Shown piece by piece: positions 1 through 8,009 of a stretch of DNA of 33,928 nucleotides. The notes beneath the pieces were generated by a model. It did not search any database. It was not told the origin of the DNA and saw only the letters and a program-made list of their open reading frames with translations. The translations under genes were made by a program, and so were the position numbers. Source of the DNA: DASRBO01 sp035653595 (GTDB lineage: Bacteria > Actinomycetota > Acidimicrobiia > Acidimicrobiales > JAJPHE01); NCBI GenBank assembly GCA_035653595.1, contig DASRBO010000179.1, positions 1-33,928 of the forward strand. Reading direction: 5' to 3'. Numbering within the stretch: the stretch's first letter is position 1; each line of letters opens with the position of its first letter.

Positions 1-373
1 CTTCTCCCCCCGCCCCGGCACCGAGGCGGCGGCCATGACGGATGCCTACGTGGCGCCCGAGGTGACTGTCGAGCGCTTCGCCCGCCTCAAGGTGGTGGTG
101 GAGCGCTCCGCCCTGGCCCGCCACCAGGACCGGGTGGGAAGGACCGAGGAGGTGCTCGTCGAGGGCCCGAGCCGCAAGGACCCGGCCGTGCTCACCGGCC
201 GCACCAGGCAGAACAAGCTGGTGCACTTCCGCCCGGGGGCGACACCTCTGTTCGCCGGCACCTTCGCCCGGGTGACCATCACCGCCGCCGCCCCCCACCA
301 TCTCAGCGGTGAGTTGGTCGACGGGGAGCCGGCGCCGCTGGGGCGGGTGCGCTTACCGGTGGCCGCCGGATAG
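1..373 (+). CDS. miaB: tRNA-2-methylthio-N6-dimethylallyladenosine synthase MiaB, C-terminal part (5' end outside window)
   Basis: The open frame enters from the left edge (codons from base 2) and stops at TAG 371-373. It reads FSPRPGTEAA, as in the last part of the radical-SAM domain of methylthiotransferases. A C-terminal TRAM-like segment follows, with VLVEGPSRKDPAVLTGRT and NKLVHF, the usual MiaB hallmarks. The family adds the methylthio group to i6A37 of tRNAs that read UNN codons. The radical-SAM CxxxCxxC cluster lies upstream and is not visible here. The gene ends 2 bases before miaA, whose product makes the i6A37 substrate, so the two steps of one modification pathway are adjacent and probably co-transcribed. 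I am confident in the family. A related MtaB/RimO-type enzyme is much less likely given the NKLVHF segment and the miaA neighbour. Confidence 0.93.
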   Translation, partial: FSPRPGTEAAAMTDAYVAPEVTVERFARLKVVVERSALARHQDRVGRTEEVLVEGPSRKDPAVLTGRTRQNKLVHFRPGATPLFAGTFARVTITAAAPHHLSGELVDGEPAPLGRVRLPVAAG

Positions 374-375
374 GG

Positions 376-1299
376 ATGGGGGAGCCCACGACCGGCGCCC
401 ACCTCGCCATCGTCGGGCCCACCGCCACCGGCAAGTCCGAGCTGGCGATGGCTCTGGCCCGGGCCCTGGGTGACGTCGAGATCGTGTCGGTGGACTCGAT
501 GCAGGTCTACCGGGGCATGGACATCGGCACGTCCAAGCCCACCAGGGCGGAGCAGTCCGAGGTCGCTCACCACCTGATCGACCTGGCCGAGCCGACCGAG
601 GACTTCTCCGTCCGGCGCTACCAGGAGGCCTTCGGGCCGGTGCTCGCCGGCATCGAGGACCGCGGCCACCGGGCCGTGCTGGTGGGGGGCACCGGGCTGT
701 ACCTGCGGGCCGTCGTCGACCACCTGGGCCTGCCGGGCCAGTGGCCCGAGGTGCGGGCGGAGCTGGAGGCCGAGGCCGACCGCCTGGGGGTGGAGGCGCT
801 GCACCGGCGGCTGGCCTCCCTCGACCCGGTGGCGGCGTCGCGCATGCTGGCCAGCAACCGCCGCCGGGTCGTGCGGGCCCTCGAGGTCTGCCTGGGCAGC
901 GGGCGGCCGTTCTCCTCCTTCGGGCCCGGCCTGACCGAGTACCCCCCGAGCCGGTTCCGGCTGTTCGGCCTCACCCTGCCCCGCCCCACGGTGGCCGGCC
1001 GGATCGACGCCCGCATCGACGCCCAGCTGGCCGGCGGGCTCCTGGACGAGGTCGGCCGGCTGGCCGAGCTGTCCCTGTCGAGGACCGCCCGCCAGGCCCT
1101 CGGCTACCGCGAGCTGCTCGACCACCTCGAGGGCCGCCACTCCCTGGCCGAGGCGTTGGAGCGCTTCCGCCGGCGGACCCGGGCCTTCGCCCGCAGGCAG
1201 GAGTCGTGGTTCCGGCGCGATCCCCGCATTCGCTGGCTCGACGGCGAGGACAACTCGCTCGCCTGCCTCGACGCCCTGCTGGGAGACTTGGCGGCGTGA
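376..1299 (+). CDS. miaA: tRNA dimethylallyltransferase MiaA
   Basis: A 307-residue protein, the usual size for the family. It transfers a dimethylallyl group from DMAPP to N6 of A37 in tRNAs reading UNN codons. A P-loop GPTATGKS lies at residues 14-21. DSMQVYRGMDIGTSKPT follows, with the substrate-binding Asp-Ser. VGGTGLYLRAV, RQALGYREL and the terminal ARRQESWFRRD match the conserved MiaA blocks in order. ATG 376 is 2 bases after the miaB stop, so translation is probably coupled. The stop overlaps the GTG of dapF in a GTGA arrangement. Nothing looks truncated. Confidence 0.97.
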   Translation: MGEPTTGAHLAIVGPTATGKSELAMALARALGDVEIVSVDSMQVYRGMDIGTSKPTRAEQSEVAHHLIDLAEPTEDFSVRRYQEAFGPVLAGIEDRGHRAVLVGGTGLYLRAVVDHLGLPGQWPEVRAELEAEADRLGVEALHRRLASLDPVAASRMLASNRRRVVRALEVCLGSGRPFSSFGPGLTEYPPSRFRLFGLTLPRPTVAGRIDARIDAQLAGGLLDEVGRLAELSLSRTARQALGYRELLDHLEGRHSLAEALERFRRRTRAFARRQESWFRRDPRIRWLDGEDNSLACLDALLGDLAA

Positions 1300-2132
1300 G
1301 CCCCGCCCTGACCGACCAGCAGGTGGGGGAGATCCTGTCCGGCCTGGCCGGGGCGCGCCTGCGCAAGCACCACGGGCTCGGCAACGACTTCCTGGTGCTC
1401 ATCGACCTCGACGACGCCTTCACCGTCGGCCCCGACACCGCCAGGGCCCTCTGCGACCGCCACCGTGGCGTCGGCGCCGACGGGCTGATCCGGGTGACCG
1501 CCGGTGCCGGCCGGGCGCCGCTGTCCATGACCCTGCTCAATGCCGACGGGAGCGGGGCGGAGACCAGCGGCAACGGCCTGCGCTGCCTGGGCCAGGCGGT
1601 GGTGGATGCCGGGGTGGTGCCGGCGGGGGAGTTCTGGGTGCAGACCGCCGCCGGCCTGCGCCGGCTGACGGTGGGCCCGACCGGCCCCGGCGGGATCGCC
1701 ATGGTGGGCGCCGGCATGGGCCCGGCCGCCCTGGGGCCCGAGCGGGAGGCGCCTGCCGGCGCCATCCGCGCCCGGGCGGTCGACATGGGCAATCCTCACC
1801 TGGTCGTGATGGTGGAGGATCCGGCCGCGGTCGACCTGCAGCACGCCGGCCCGGCCGAGGAGGCCAGGCACCCGGGCGGCGTGAACGTCGAGTATGCGTC
1901 GGCCCGGGCCGGGGGCATCACCATCCGCACCTGGGAGCGGGGGGCGGGCGAGACCATGGCCTGCGGGTCGGGAAGCTGCGCGGCGGCGGCGGCGTTCCGT
2001 TCCTGGGGGCTGGTCGGTGACCTGGTGAGGGTGGACAACCCGGGCGGGCCGCTGGAGGTCCGCTTCGAAGGAGAGGAGATTTTCCTGACCGGACCGGCAG
2101 CGCGGGTGGGCACCGTGGTGGTGGGGGAGTGA
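1296..2132 (+). CDS. dapF: Diaminopimelate epimerase DapF (first catalytic Cys replaced by Ser)
   Basis: A 278-residue protein. DapF interconverts LL- and meso-diaminopimelate, without a cofactor, for lysine and peptidoglycan. The GTG start at 1296 overlaps the miaA stop (GTGA); the frame is open further upstream only because it lies inside miaA. The N-terminal KHHGLGNDFLV block, the GVGADG block, NADGS, GNPHLVV and the C-terminal ERGAGETMACGSGSCAAA are all present, so both halves of the two-fold fold are intact. The second catalytic Cys is C223 (ACGSGSC). At the first catalytic position the family has CGNG, but here the codon at 1566-1568 is AGC, giving S91 in ETSGNGLRC. I recall similar SGNG forms in other deep actinobacterial DapF-like proteins. 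Activity is therefore inferred from context (dapC, dapD and dapE follow), not from a complete catalytic pair. Confidence 0.9.
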   Translation: MSPALTDQQVGEILSGLAGARLRKHHGLGNDFLVLIDLDDAFTVGPDTARALCDRHRGVGADGLIRVTAGAGRAPLSMTLLNADGSGAETSGNGLRCLGQAVVDAGVVPAGEFWVQTAAGLRRLTVGPTGPGGIAMVGAGMGPAALGPEREAPAGAIRARAVDMGNPHLVVMVEDPAAVDLQHAGPAEEARHPGGVNVEYASARAGGITIRTWERGAGETMACGSGSCAAAAAFRSWGLVGDLVRVDNPGGPLEVRFEGEEIFLTGPAARVGTVVVGE

Positions 2133-2142
2133 CGGGGCGGCC

Positions 2143-3414
2143 ATGACCCTCATCGACCGAAGTTTCCGCGAGCGGATCGTGCTGGTCGGGGTGGCCACCG
2201 AGCCGGTGACGGTCGACGAGGTGGAGGCCAGCCTCGACGAGCTGGCCCTGCTGGTCGACACCGCCGGGGCCGACGCCGCCACCCGGGTGGTGCAGCGCCG
2301 GGACCGACCCGACCCGGCGACCTACGTGGGCAGGGGTAAGGCCGAGGAGCTGCACCAGATCTCCGAGGAGGTCGACGCCGACACCGTGGTGTTCGACGAC
2401 GAGCTCAGCCCGGCCCAGCAGCGCAACCTCGAGAAGATCCTCGGCCGCACCGCCATCGACCGCACGGCGGTGATCCTCGACATCTTCGCCCAGAACGCCC
2501 GCACCCAGGAGGGCCGGGCCCAGGTGGAGCTGGCCATGCTGCGCTACCGCCTGCCCCGCCTGCGGGGGCGGGGGGTCTCGCTGGCCCAGCAGGCCGGTCA
2601 CATCGGAACCCGCGGCCCCGGCGAGACCCAGCTGGAGGTGGACCGCCGCCGTCTGGTGCGGCGCATGGCCCACCTCGAGACCGAGCTCAAGGCCCTGACC
2701 AGGACCCGCCGCACCCAGCGGCGGGCCCGGCGGCGGTCGCGCCTGCACGGCGTCTCCCTGGTCGGCTACACCAACGCCGGCAAGTCCACCCTGCTCAACA
2801 CCCTCACCGACGCCGGCGTGATCGTGGAGGACCGGCTCTTCGCCACCCTCGACCCGAGGACCAGGCGCCTCGACCTGCCCGGCGGGGAGAAGGTGCTGCT
2901 CTCCGACACGGTGGGCTTCGTGCGCAAGCTGCCCCACCAGCTGGTGGAGGCGTTCCGCTCCACCCTCGAGGTGGTGGCCGAGTCGGATCTGCTGGTGCAC
3001 GTGGTCGACGCCTCCGCCGCCGACCCCGACGCCCAGATCGAGGCGGTGCGTACGGTGCTGGGCGAGATCGGCGCCGGCGAGGTGCCCGAGCTGCTGGCGT
3101 TCAACAAGTCCGACCTCACGGCGGAGGCGGCCAGGCTGGTCCGCTCGCATCCGGGCTCGGTCGCCCTGTCGGCGGCCACCGGCGAGGGGATCGGGGACCT
3201 GCTCGAGGCCATCGGCACCAGGCTGCGGGCCGGCTCCCAGGTGGTCGAGCTGCTGGTGCCCTACGAGCGGGGCGACGTCATCGCCGCCGTGCACCGCGAG
3301 GGCGAGGTGGTGTCGGAGGCCCCCGGCGAAACGGCCGTCACCATCACCGCCCGCCTCGATGCCGCCGGCGTGGCCCGGTTCCGGCAGTTCGCCGTGGCCG
3401 GAGAACGGCGATGA
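2143..3414 (+). CDS. hflX: Ribosome-associated GTPase HflX
   Basis: A 423-residue HflX-family GTPase, which binds the 50S subunit and rescues or splits stalled ribosomes. The N-terminal HflX domain contains PATYVGRGKAEEL and DDELSPAQQRNLE. A basic coiled-coil linker (roughly residues 170-200, rich in Arg) leads to the G domain. The G1 motif GYTNAGKST is at residues 208-216. G3 is DTVGFVRKLPHQLVEAF, and G4 is FNKSDL instead of the more usual NK-D spacing variants. A C-terminal extension of about 60 residues follows. It begins 10 bases after dapF and its last codon overlaps the dapC start (ATGA). In many bacteria hflX sits near miaA, so the position is conventional. Confidence 0.95.
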   Translation: MTLIDRSFRERIVLVGVATEPVTVDEVEASLDELALLVDTAGADAATRVVQRRDRPDPATYVGRGKAEELHQISEEVDADTVVFDDELSPAQQRNLEKILGRTAIDRTAVILDIFAQNARTQEGRAQVELAMLRYRLPRLRGRGVSLAQQAGHIGTRGPGETQLEVDRRRLVRRMAHLETELKALTRTRRTQRRARRRSRLHGVSLVGYTNAGKSTLLNTLTDAGVIVEDRLFATLDPRTRRLDLPGGEKVLLSDTVGFVRKLPHQLVEAFRSTLEVVAESDLLVHVVDASAADPDAQIEAVRTVLGEIGAGEVPELLAFNKSDLTAEAARLVRSHPGSVALSAATGEGIGDLLEAIGTRLRAGSQVVELLVPYERGDVIAAVHREGEVVSEAPGETAVTITARLDAAGVARFRQFAVAGERR

Positions 3415-4547
3415 GCGCCGAGGCCGCCGGCTTCGAGCCCCCCGCCTACCCCTACGACCGCCTCGACGACGCCAAGGCCCTGGCCGCCGCCCTTCCGGGC
3501 GGGGTGGTCGACCTGTCCGTGGGCACGCCCTGCGACCCGCCGCCCCGGTCGGTCATCGACGCCCTGGCCGGATCGGGGTCGGAGCGGGGCTACCCCGCCT
3601 CCATCGGCTCGGCCGCCTACCGGGCGGCGGCGGCGGGGTGGATGCAGCGCCGCTTCGGAGTCACCGTGCCCGTCACCGCCCTGGCCGCCTGCGTGGGCAC
3701 CAAGGAGTTCGTGGCCACCCTGCCCCAGTGGCTCAAGCTCCGCCGGCCGGGGCGCGACACCGTGCTCTACCCGGCGGTCGCCTACCCGACCTACGAGATG
3801 GGAGCGGTGCTGGCCGGCTGCCGGCCGGTGGCGGTTCCCGTCGACGCCGAGTTCCGCCTCGACCTGGCGGCGGTGCCGGAGGCCGACGCCAGCCGGGCCC
3901 TCTGCCTGTGGGTCAACAGCCCGGGCAACCCCGCCGGCCAGCTGGAGGACCTGGGGGCGGCCGCCGAGTGGGGCAGGGCCAGGGGCATACCCGTCTTCTC
4001 CGACGAGTGCTACGCCGAGTTCACCTGGGACGGCCCGCCGGCGACGATCCTCGCCCACGGCAGCGACGGGGTGGTGGCGGTGCACTCGCTGTCCAAGCGG
4101 TCGAATCTGGCCGGGGCCCGGGCCGGCTTCTACGCCGGTGACGCCGAGCTGGTGCACTACCTGGCCGAGGTGCGCAAGCACGCCGGCATGATGGTCCCCG
4201 GCCCGGTGCAGGCCGCCGCCGTGGCGGCGTGGTCGGACCAGCGCCACGTCGACGAGCAGCGGGAGCGCTACCGCACCAGGCTCGAGGCCTTCGCCAAGGT
4301 CCTGGCGGCGGTGGGGGCCGACGTCTCCCTGCCCGGCGGTGGCTTCTACCTGTGGGCCCCGGCGCCCGAACCGGCGGCCGACCAGGGTTCCGACCCGGCG
4401 TGGGCGTTCACCACCAGGCTAGCGGCCGAGGGCGGCGTGCTGGTGAGCCCGGGCGAGTTCTACGGCTCCCCCGGCTATGTGCGGGTGGCGATGGTCGCCC
4501 CCCAGGACCGCCTCGAGCTGGTGGCCCGCCGCCTCGGCTGCGCCTGA
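3411..4547 (+). CDS. dapC: N-succinyldiaminopimelate aminotransferase DapC (actinobacterial type)
   Basis: A 378-residue fold-type I PLP aminotransferase. It is expected to convert N-succinyl-2-amino-6-ketopimelate to N-succinyl-LL-diaminopimelate with glutamate as donor. The start PPAYPYDRLDDAKALA, the VDLSVGTPCDPPP and GYPASIGSAAYR blocks, NSPGNPAG, SDECYAEFTWDG and VRKHAGMMVPGPVQAA match mycobacterial DapC closely from memory. The PLP lysine is K229 in HSLSKRSNLAGARAG. ATG 3411 overlaps the hflX stop. The genes that follow (dapD, dapE) catalyse the steps immediately before and after this one, which supports the assignment over a general class I aminotransferase. Confidence 0.92.
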   Translation: MSAEAAGFEPPAYPYDRLDDAKALAAALPGGVVDLSVGTPCDPPPRSVIDALAGSGSERGYPASIGSAAYRAAAAGWMQRRFGVTVPVTALAACVGTKEFVATLPQWLKLRRPGRDTVLYPAVAYPTYEMGAVLAGCRPVAVPVDAEFRLDLAAVPEADASRALCLWVNSPGNPAGQLEDLGAAAEWGRARGIPVFSDECYAEFTWDGPPATILAHGSDGVVAVHSLSKRSNLAGARAGFYAGDAELVHYLAEVRKHAGMMVPGPVQAAAVAAWSDQRHVDEQRERYRTRLEAFAKVLAAVGADVSLPGGGFYLWAPAPEPAADQGSDPAWAFTTRLAAEGGVLVSPGEFYGSPGYVRVAMVAPQDRLELVARRLGCA

Positions 4548-4559
4548 GCCCCCGTTGGT

Positions 4560-4565
4560 TAGTGT
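4560..4565 (+). promoter_or_regulatory. -10-like element (TAGTGT) for a leaderless dapD transcript
   Basis: TAGTGT ends 7 nt before the dapD ATG at 4573. The 25-bp gap after dapC has no Shine-Dalgarno sequence. TANNNT 6-9 nt before a start codon is the signature of leaderless transcripts in actinobacteria, and the same layout recurs at several other starts in this window. No clear -35 is visible. The call is inference from spacing. Confidence 0.4.
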
Positions 4566-4572
4566 CGCCCCC

Positions 4573-5394
4573 ATGGCCGACCTGGAGGCGTCCGTCACCG
4601 AACTGTGGGAGTCGGGGGTAGCCGCCGGCGACGGCGACGCCCTGGCGGTGGTGCGCCAGGCCGTCGACCTGCTCGACCGAGGCGAGGCCAGGGTGGCCGA
4701 GGTCGGCCCCGACGGTGAGGTCGTCGTCCACCAGTGGCTCAAGCAGGCCATCCTGCTGCTGTTCCGCCTGAGCTCGATGGAGACGGTGGAGCTGGGCCCG
4801 TTCGAGTACGCCGACAAGATCCCGCTCAAGCGCGGCTACGCCGCCGCCGGGGTGAGGGTGGTGCCGGGGGCCTCGGCCCGCTGGGGCTCCCACCTCGAGC
4901 CCGGCGTGATCATGATGCCGAGCTACGTCAACATCGGCGCCCGGGTGGGCGCCAACTCCATGGTCGACACCTGGGCCACCGTGGGCTCCTGCGCCCAGAT
5001 CGGGGCCAACGTCCACCTGTCCGGTGGCGTCGGCATCGGCGGGGTGCTCGAGCCGCCCCAGGCGGCCCCGGTGATCATCGGCGACGACTGCATGATCGGC
5101 AGCCGCTGCATGGTGGTCGAGGGGGCCCGGGTGGGACAGGGCTCGGTGCTGGGGCCGGGCAGCATCCTCAGCCCGTCCATTCCGGTCTACGACACCGAAA
5201 CGGGCGAGGAGGTCTCCCGCGGCATCGTGCCGCCCTGGTGCGTGGCGGTGGCGGGCACCCGGACCAAGCGCTTCGCCGGCGGGGAGTTCGGTCTGTCATG
5301 CGTGCTGATCATCAAGCGCCTCACCGAGGGCGAGCGCCACGACAAGGCCAAGCTCAACGAGATCCTTCGGGAGCACGGGGTCGCGGCCGGTTGA
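4573..5394 (+). CDS. dapD: 2,3,4,5-tetrahydropyridine-2,6-dicarboxylate N-succinyltransferase DapD (E. coli type)
   Basis: A 273-residue protein, almost the length of E. coli DapD. It succinylates tetrahydrodipicolinate using succinyl-CoA. A helical N-terminal domain is followed by a left-handed beta-helix of hexapeptide repeats (about residues 100-210). It has MMPSYVNIGARVG, the invariant MVDTWATVGSCAQIG, VHLSGGVGIGGVLEP and VVEGARVGQGSVLG, all shared with the proteobacterial form. The mycobacterial DapD I remember (about 317 residues) lacks these blocks, so this is the other DapD type. I start at ATG 4573 because MADLEASVTELW aligns with the normal N-terminus; an in-frame ATG at 4477 would add 32 residues lying inside dapC. 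The TGA overlaps the TTG of dapE. Confidence 0.95.
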   Translation: MADLEASVTELWESGVAAGDGDALAVVRQAVDLLDRGEARVAEVGPDGEVVVHQWLKQAILLLFRLSSMETVELGPFEYADKIPLKRGYAAAGVRVVPGASARWGSHLEPGVIMMPSYVNIGARVGANSMVDTWATVGSCAQIGANVHLSGGVGIGGVLEPPQAAPVIIGDDCMIGSRCMVVEGARVGQGSVLGPGSILSPSIPVYDTETGEEVSRGIVPPWCVAVAGTRTKRFAGGEFGLSCVLIIKRLTEGERHDKAKLNEILREHGVAAG

Positions 5395-6467
5395 GCACCG
5401 ACCCCATCGGGCTGGCCGACGTGGCCCGCCTGGTCGACATCGCCTCGCCCAGCCACCACGAGTCGGCCCTGGCCGACCACGTGCAGGCCGAGCTGGCCCG
5501 GTTGGGGTGGCTGGAGGTGGACCGGGTCGGTGACAACGTGGTGGCCCGAACGAGGCTCGGGCGTCCGTCGCGCCTGATCCTCGCCGGCCATCTCGACACC
5601 GTGCCGGCCAACGGCAACGAGCGGGCCAAGATCGACGGGGACGTCCTGTGGGGGCTGGGGTCGGCGGACATGAAGGGCGGCCTGGCGGTCTTCCTCGACC
5701 TGGCCCGCACCGTGCCCGAGCCCCGCTTCGACCTGACCTTCATCTTCTACGTGTGCGAGGAGGTCGAGCAGATCCACAGCGGGCTGCTGCAGATCGAGCA
5801 CCAGCGCCCGGATCTGCTCGAGGCGGATGCGGCGGTGCTCGGCGAGCCCACCGGCGGCTGCATCGAGGCCGGCTGCCAGGGCAGCCTGCGGGCCAGGCTC
5901 ACCCTCGGCGGCGTCCGGGCCCACACCGCCCGGCCGTGGATGGGGGTCAACGCCGTGCACCGGCTGGCCCCGGTGCTGGCGGCGGTGGCGGAGTTCCCGC
6001 TCCGCCAACCGGTGCTCGACGGCTGCCGTTACCGCGAGGCGCTGCAGGCGGTGCGGGTGGAGGGCGGGGTGGCCAACAACGTGGTGCCCGACCGGGTGTC
6101 GGTGGTGCTCAACCACCGCTTCGCCCCCGACCGCGACGTCGATGCCGCCTTCGCCGCCCTGCGGGAGGGGCTGGCGGCCCACCTCGACGACGCCGCCGGC
6201 GACATGCTGGTGCTGGAGGACCACTCCGCTCCGGCCCCGCCGGGCCTGGGCCATCCCCTGCTCGGAGAGTTGGCCGCCCTGACCGGGCGGCCGCCCCGGG
6301 CCAAGCTGGGCTGGACCGATGTCTCGTTCTTCGCCGCCCGGGGGATGGCGGCGACCAACTTCGGGCCCGGCGACCCCGAGGTGGCCCACACCGCCGACGA
6401 GCGCCTCGAGCGCTCGGACCTGCTCGGCGTGCACCGGGTGCTGCTCTCCCTGCTCGCCGGCCGCTGA
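5391..6467 (+). CDS. dapE: Succinyl-diaminopimelate desuccinylase DapE
   Basis: A 358-residue M20-family dinuclear zinc hydrolase that releases LL-diaminopimelate and succinate. The metal and catalytic pattern is complete: H67-x-D69 in GHLDTVP, bridging D93 in SADMKGG, and catalytic E123 plus ligand E124 in VCEEVEQ. The lid/dimer domain begins near CQGSLRARLTLGGVRAHTAR. WTDVSFFAARG and NFGPGDPEVAHTADE are typical of actinobacterial DapE. The start is a TTG at 5391 overlapping the dapD stop (TTGA). The next in-frame start codon, GTG 5421, would remove part of the first helix, so I prefer TTG with translational coupling. This gene closes the lysine/DAP run. Confidence 0.94.
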   Translation: MSTDPIGLADVARLVDIASPSHHESALADHVQAELARLGWLEVDRVGDNVVARTRLGRPSRLILAGHLDTVPANGNERAKIDGDVLWGLGSADMKGGLAVFLDLARTVPEPRFDLTFIFYVCEEVEQIHSGLLQIEHQRPDLLEADAAVLGEPTGGCIEAGCQGSLRARLTLGGVRAHTARPWMGVNAVHRLAPVLAAVAEFPLRQPVLDGCRYREALQAVRVEGGVANNVVPDRVSVVLNHRFAPDRDVDAAFAALREGLAAHLDDAAGDMLVLEDHSAPAPPGLGHPLLGELAALTGRPPRAKLGWTDVSFFAARGMAATNFGPGDPEVAHTADERLERSDLLGVHRVLLSLLAGR

Positions 6468-6572
6468 CGGCGGCCGCCGGCGGGTGGAAATTTCGTCCGA
6501 CGATGTACTGCGGGGTCCGGCGACGTGCAAGCATGTGGGGGTGGGGCTTCGCGATCCCGTCATCACCATCTG

Positions 6573-8009
6573 ATGCGGCGGCGTGCCGGGCGGACGGCAT
6601 GCTCCGCAGTCGGCGGGACGATGGCGGCCGCCACCACGGCCCTGGCGACGCTGACCCTGGCCATCCTGGCGTCGGCGGCCGCCGGCCCGGCGCCGGCGTG
6701 GGGGCTGGGCCCGGGCGCCCCCAACGACCCGCTGTTCCAGCTCCAGTGGAGCCTCACCAAGGTGGGCGCGCCGGGGGCGTGGACCACCAGCACCGGCAAA
6801 GGCGTCCTCATCGGAATCGTGGACACGGGCACCGACCCCAACCAGGAGGACCTGGCCGGCAAGGTGGTCGCCAGCACGGACTGCGTCGGCTCCCAGGGCC
6901 AGGAGGTCGCCTGCACCGGCTCCGCTAACGACGACAACGGGCACGGCACCCACGTGGCCGGTATCGCATCCGCCATCGCCGACAACGGCCGGGGGATCGC
7001 CGGCATGGCCCCGGACGCCAAGCTGGTGGTGGCCAAGGTCCTCGACAGCAGCGGCAGCGGCAACTTCAACGACGTCAACGCCGGCATCGAGTGGGTGGTC
7101 GACCACGGCGCCCGGGTGGTGAACCTGAGCCTGGGCAGCGACATGCCGGCCCTGTCCGGCATCCTGGGCAACTCGCTGTCCTCGGGCGTCTCCTACGCCT
7201 GGAGCCACGGCGCCATTCCGGTGCTGGCGGCGGGCAACCAGAACTTCTTCGGCCTGGGCAGCTCCAACTACGGCAACGCCAACGCCGTGGTGGTGGGAGC
7301 GACCGGTCCCAACGACGAGGTGGCTCCCTACTCCAGCCCCCTTGGCAACGCCAAGTGGGCCCTGGTGGCCCCGGGCGGCGACGGCCAGGACAGCTCCGGC
7401 CAGCCGAGCTGTGCCGGCTCGGCCCAGGCCAACTGCATCGTGTCCACGTGGTGGGACTCGACCAACTCCACCAACGCCTACGCCTTCGATGAGGGCACCT
7501 CCATGGCCACCCCGCTGGTGTCGGGTGTGCTGGCCCTCCTGTTGGCCAAGGGCCTCTCGCCCACGGCGGCGGTGAACACCCTGCTCTCGACCGCCGACCA
7601 CCGGGTCTCCTGCGGCACCACCTGCGCCGGCCGGCTCGACGCCGCCAAGGCGGTTGGCGTGACCACCCACCAGGCCAGCCCGACGCCTGCCGGCCAGACC
7701 ACGCCGTCGACGGCGCCGGCCCGCTCGCCGCAGGCCACCCCCTCGCCGGCGGCGATCTCGTCGGTGGGCAGCGCGCCCTCGTCGGGCGGCCCCGGTCCCG
7801 GCGGCGAGGCCGCCCACCCGACCGGCGCCGCCGCCCTGGCCAGCGGCACCAGGGGATCGGTGGCGCCGGGGACGACCCAGCCCCGGTCCCAGCCCTCGTC
7901 AGGCTCAAGCGGGCCGCCCTGGGAAGCGGCCCCGGCGGCAGCGGCGGCGATTGGGGCCTCGGGGTGGTTCTTCTACAGGCGGCGCAGGACCGTCACGACC
8001 TTGCCGTAG
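6573..8009 (+). CDS. Secreted subtilisin-like serine protease (S8) with a C-terminal membrane anchor
   Basis: A 478-residue protein from ATG 6573; GTG 6525 and ATG 6621 are alternative starts and no strong ribosome site separates them. An Arg-rich n-region and a hydrophobic stretch ending APA-WG form a signal peptide. The S8 domain has D84 (GIVDTGTD), H124 (NGHGTHVAG), oxyanion N222 (AAGNQN) and S310 (GTSMATP). Cys pairs near CVGSQGQEVAC, CAGSAQANC and CGTTC could form disulfides outside the cell. A Pro/Ser/Thr/Gly-rich linker of about 100 residues follows. A final hydrophobic segment then leads to YRRRR, which looks like a stop-transfer anchor. Mycosins share the layout of protease, Pro-rich linker and C-terminal helix, but no type VII secretion gene is nearby. 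Substrate unknown. The last 37 bases overlap the lexA 3' end. Bases 6468-6572 upstream show no promoter I can defend. Confidence 0.9.
   Translation: MRRRAGRTACSAVGGTMAAATTALATLTLAILASAAAGPAPAWGLGPGAPNDPLFQLQWSLTKVGAPGAWTTSTGKGVLIGIVDTGTDPNQEDLAGKVVASTDCVGSQGQEVACTGSANDDNGHGTHVAGIASAIADNGRGIAGMAPDAKLVVAKVLDSSGSGNFNDVNAGIEWVVDHGARVVNLSLGSDMPALSGILGNSLSSGVSYAWSHGAIPVLAAGNQNFFGLGSSNYGNANAVVVGATGPNDEVAPYSSPLGNAKWALVAPGGDGQDSSGQPSCAGSAQANCIVSTWWDSTNSTNAYAFDEGTSMATPLVSGVLALLLAKGLSPTAAVNTLLSTADHRVSCGTTCAGRLDAAKAVGVTTHQASPTPAGQTTPSTAPARSPQATPSPAAISSVGSAPSSGGPGPGGEAAHPTGAAALASGTRGSVAPGTTQPRSQPSSGSSGPPWEAAPAAAAAIGASGWFFYRRRRTVTTLP

Noticed and set aside
46..1140. Minus-strand open frame opposite miaB and miaA
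   Set aside because: Shadow of miaA codon bias; no motif and no sensible start or neighbour.
4477..4572. Upstream ATG that would lengthen DapD by 32 residues
   Set aside because: The extension lies inside dapC, is Trp/Pro-rich and unlike any DapD N-terminus, and the TAGTGT element fits the start at 4573.
5187..7817. Long minus-strand open frame (876 codons) opposite dapD, dapE and the protease
   Set aside because: No recognisable domain, Gly/Arg/His-rich composition, and it runs opposite three well-supported genes. It is a codon-bias artefact.
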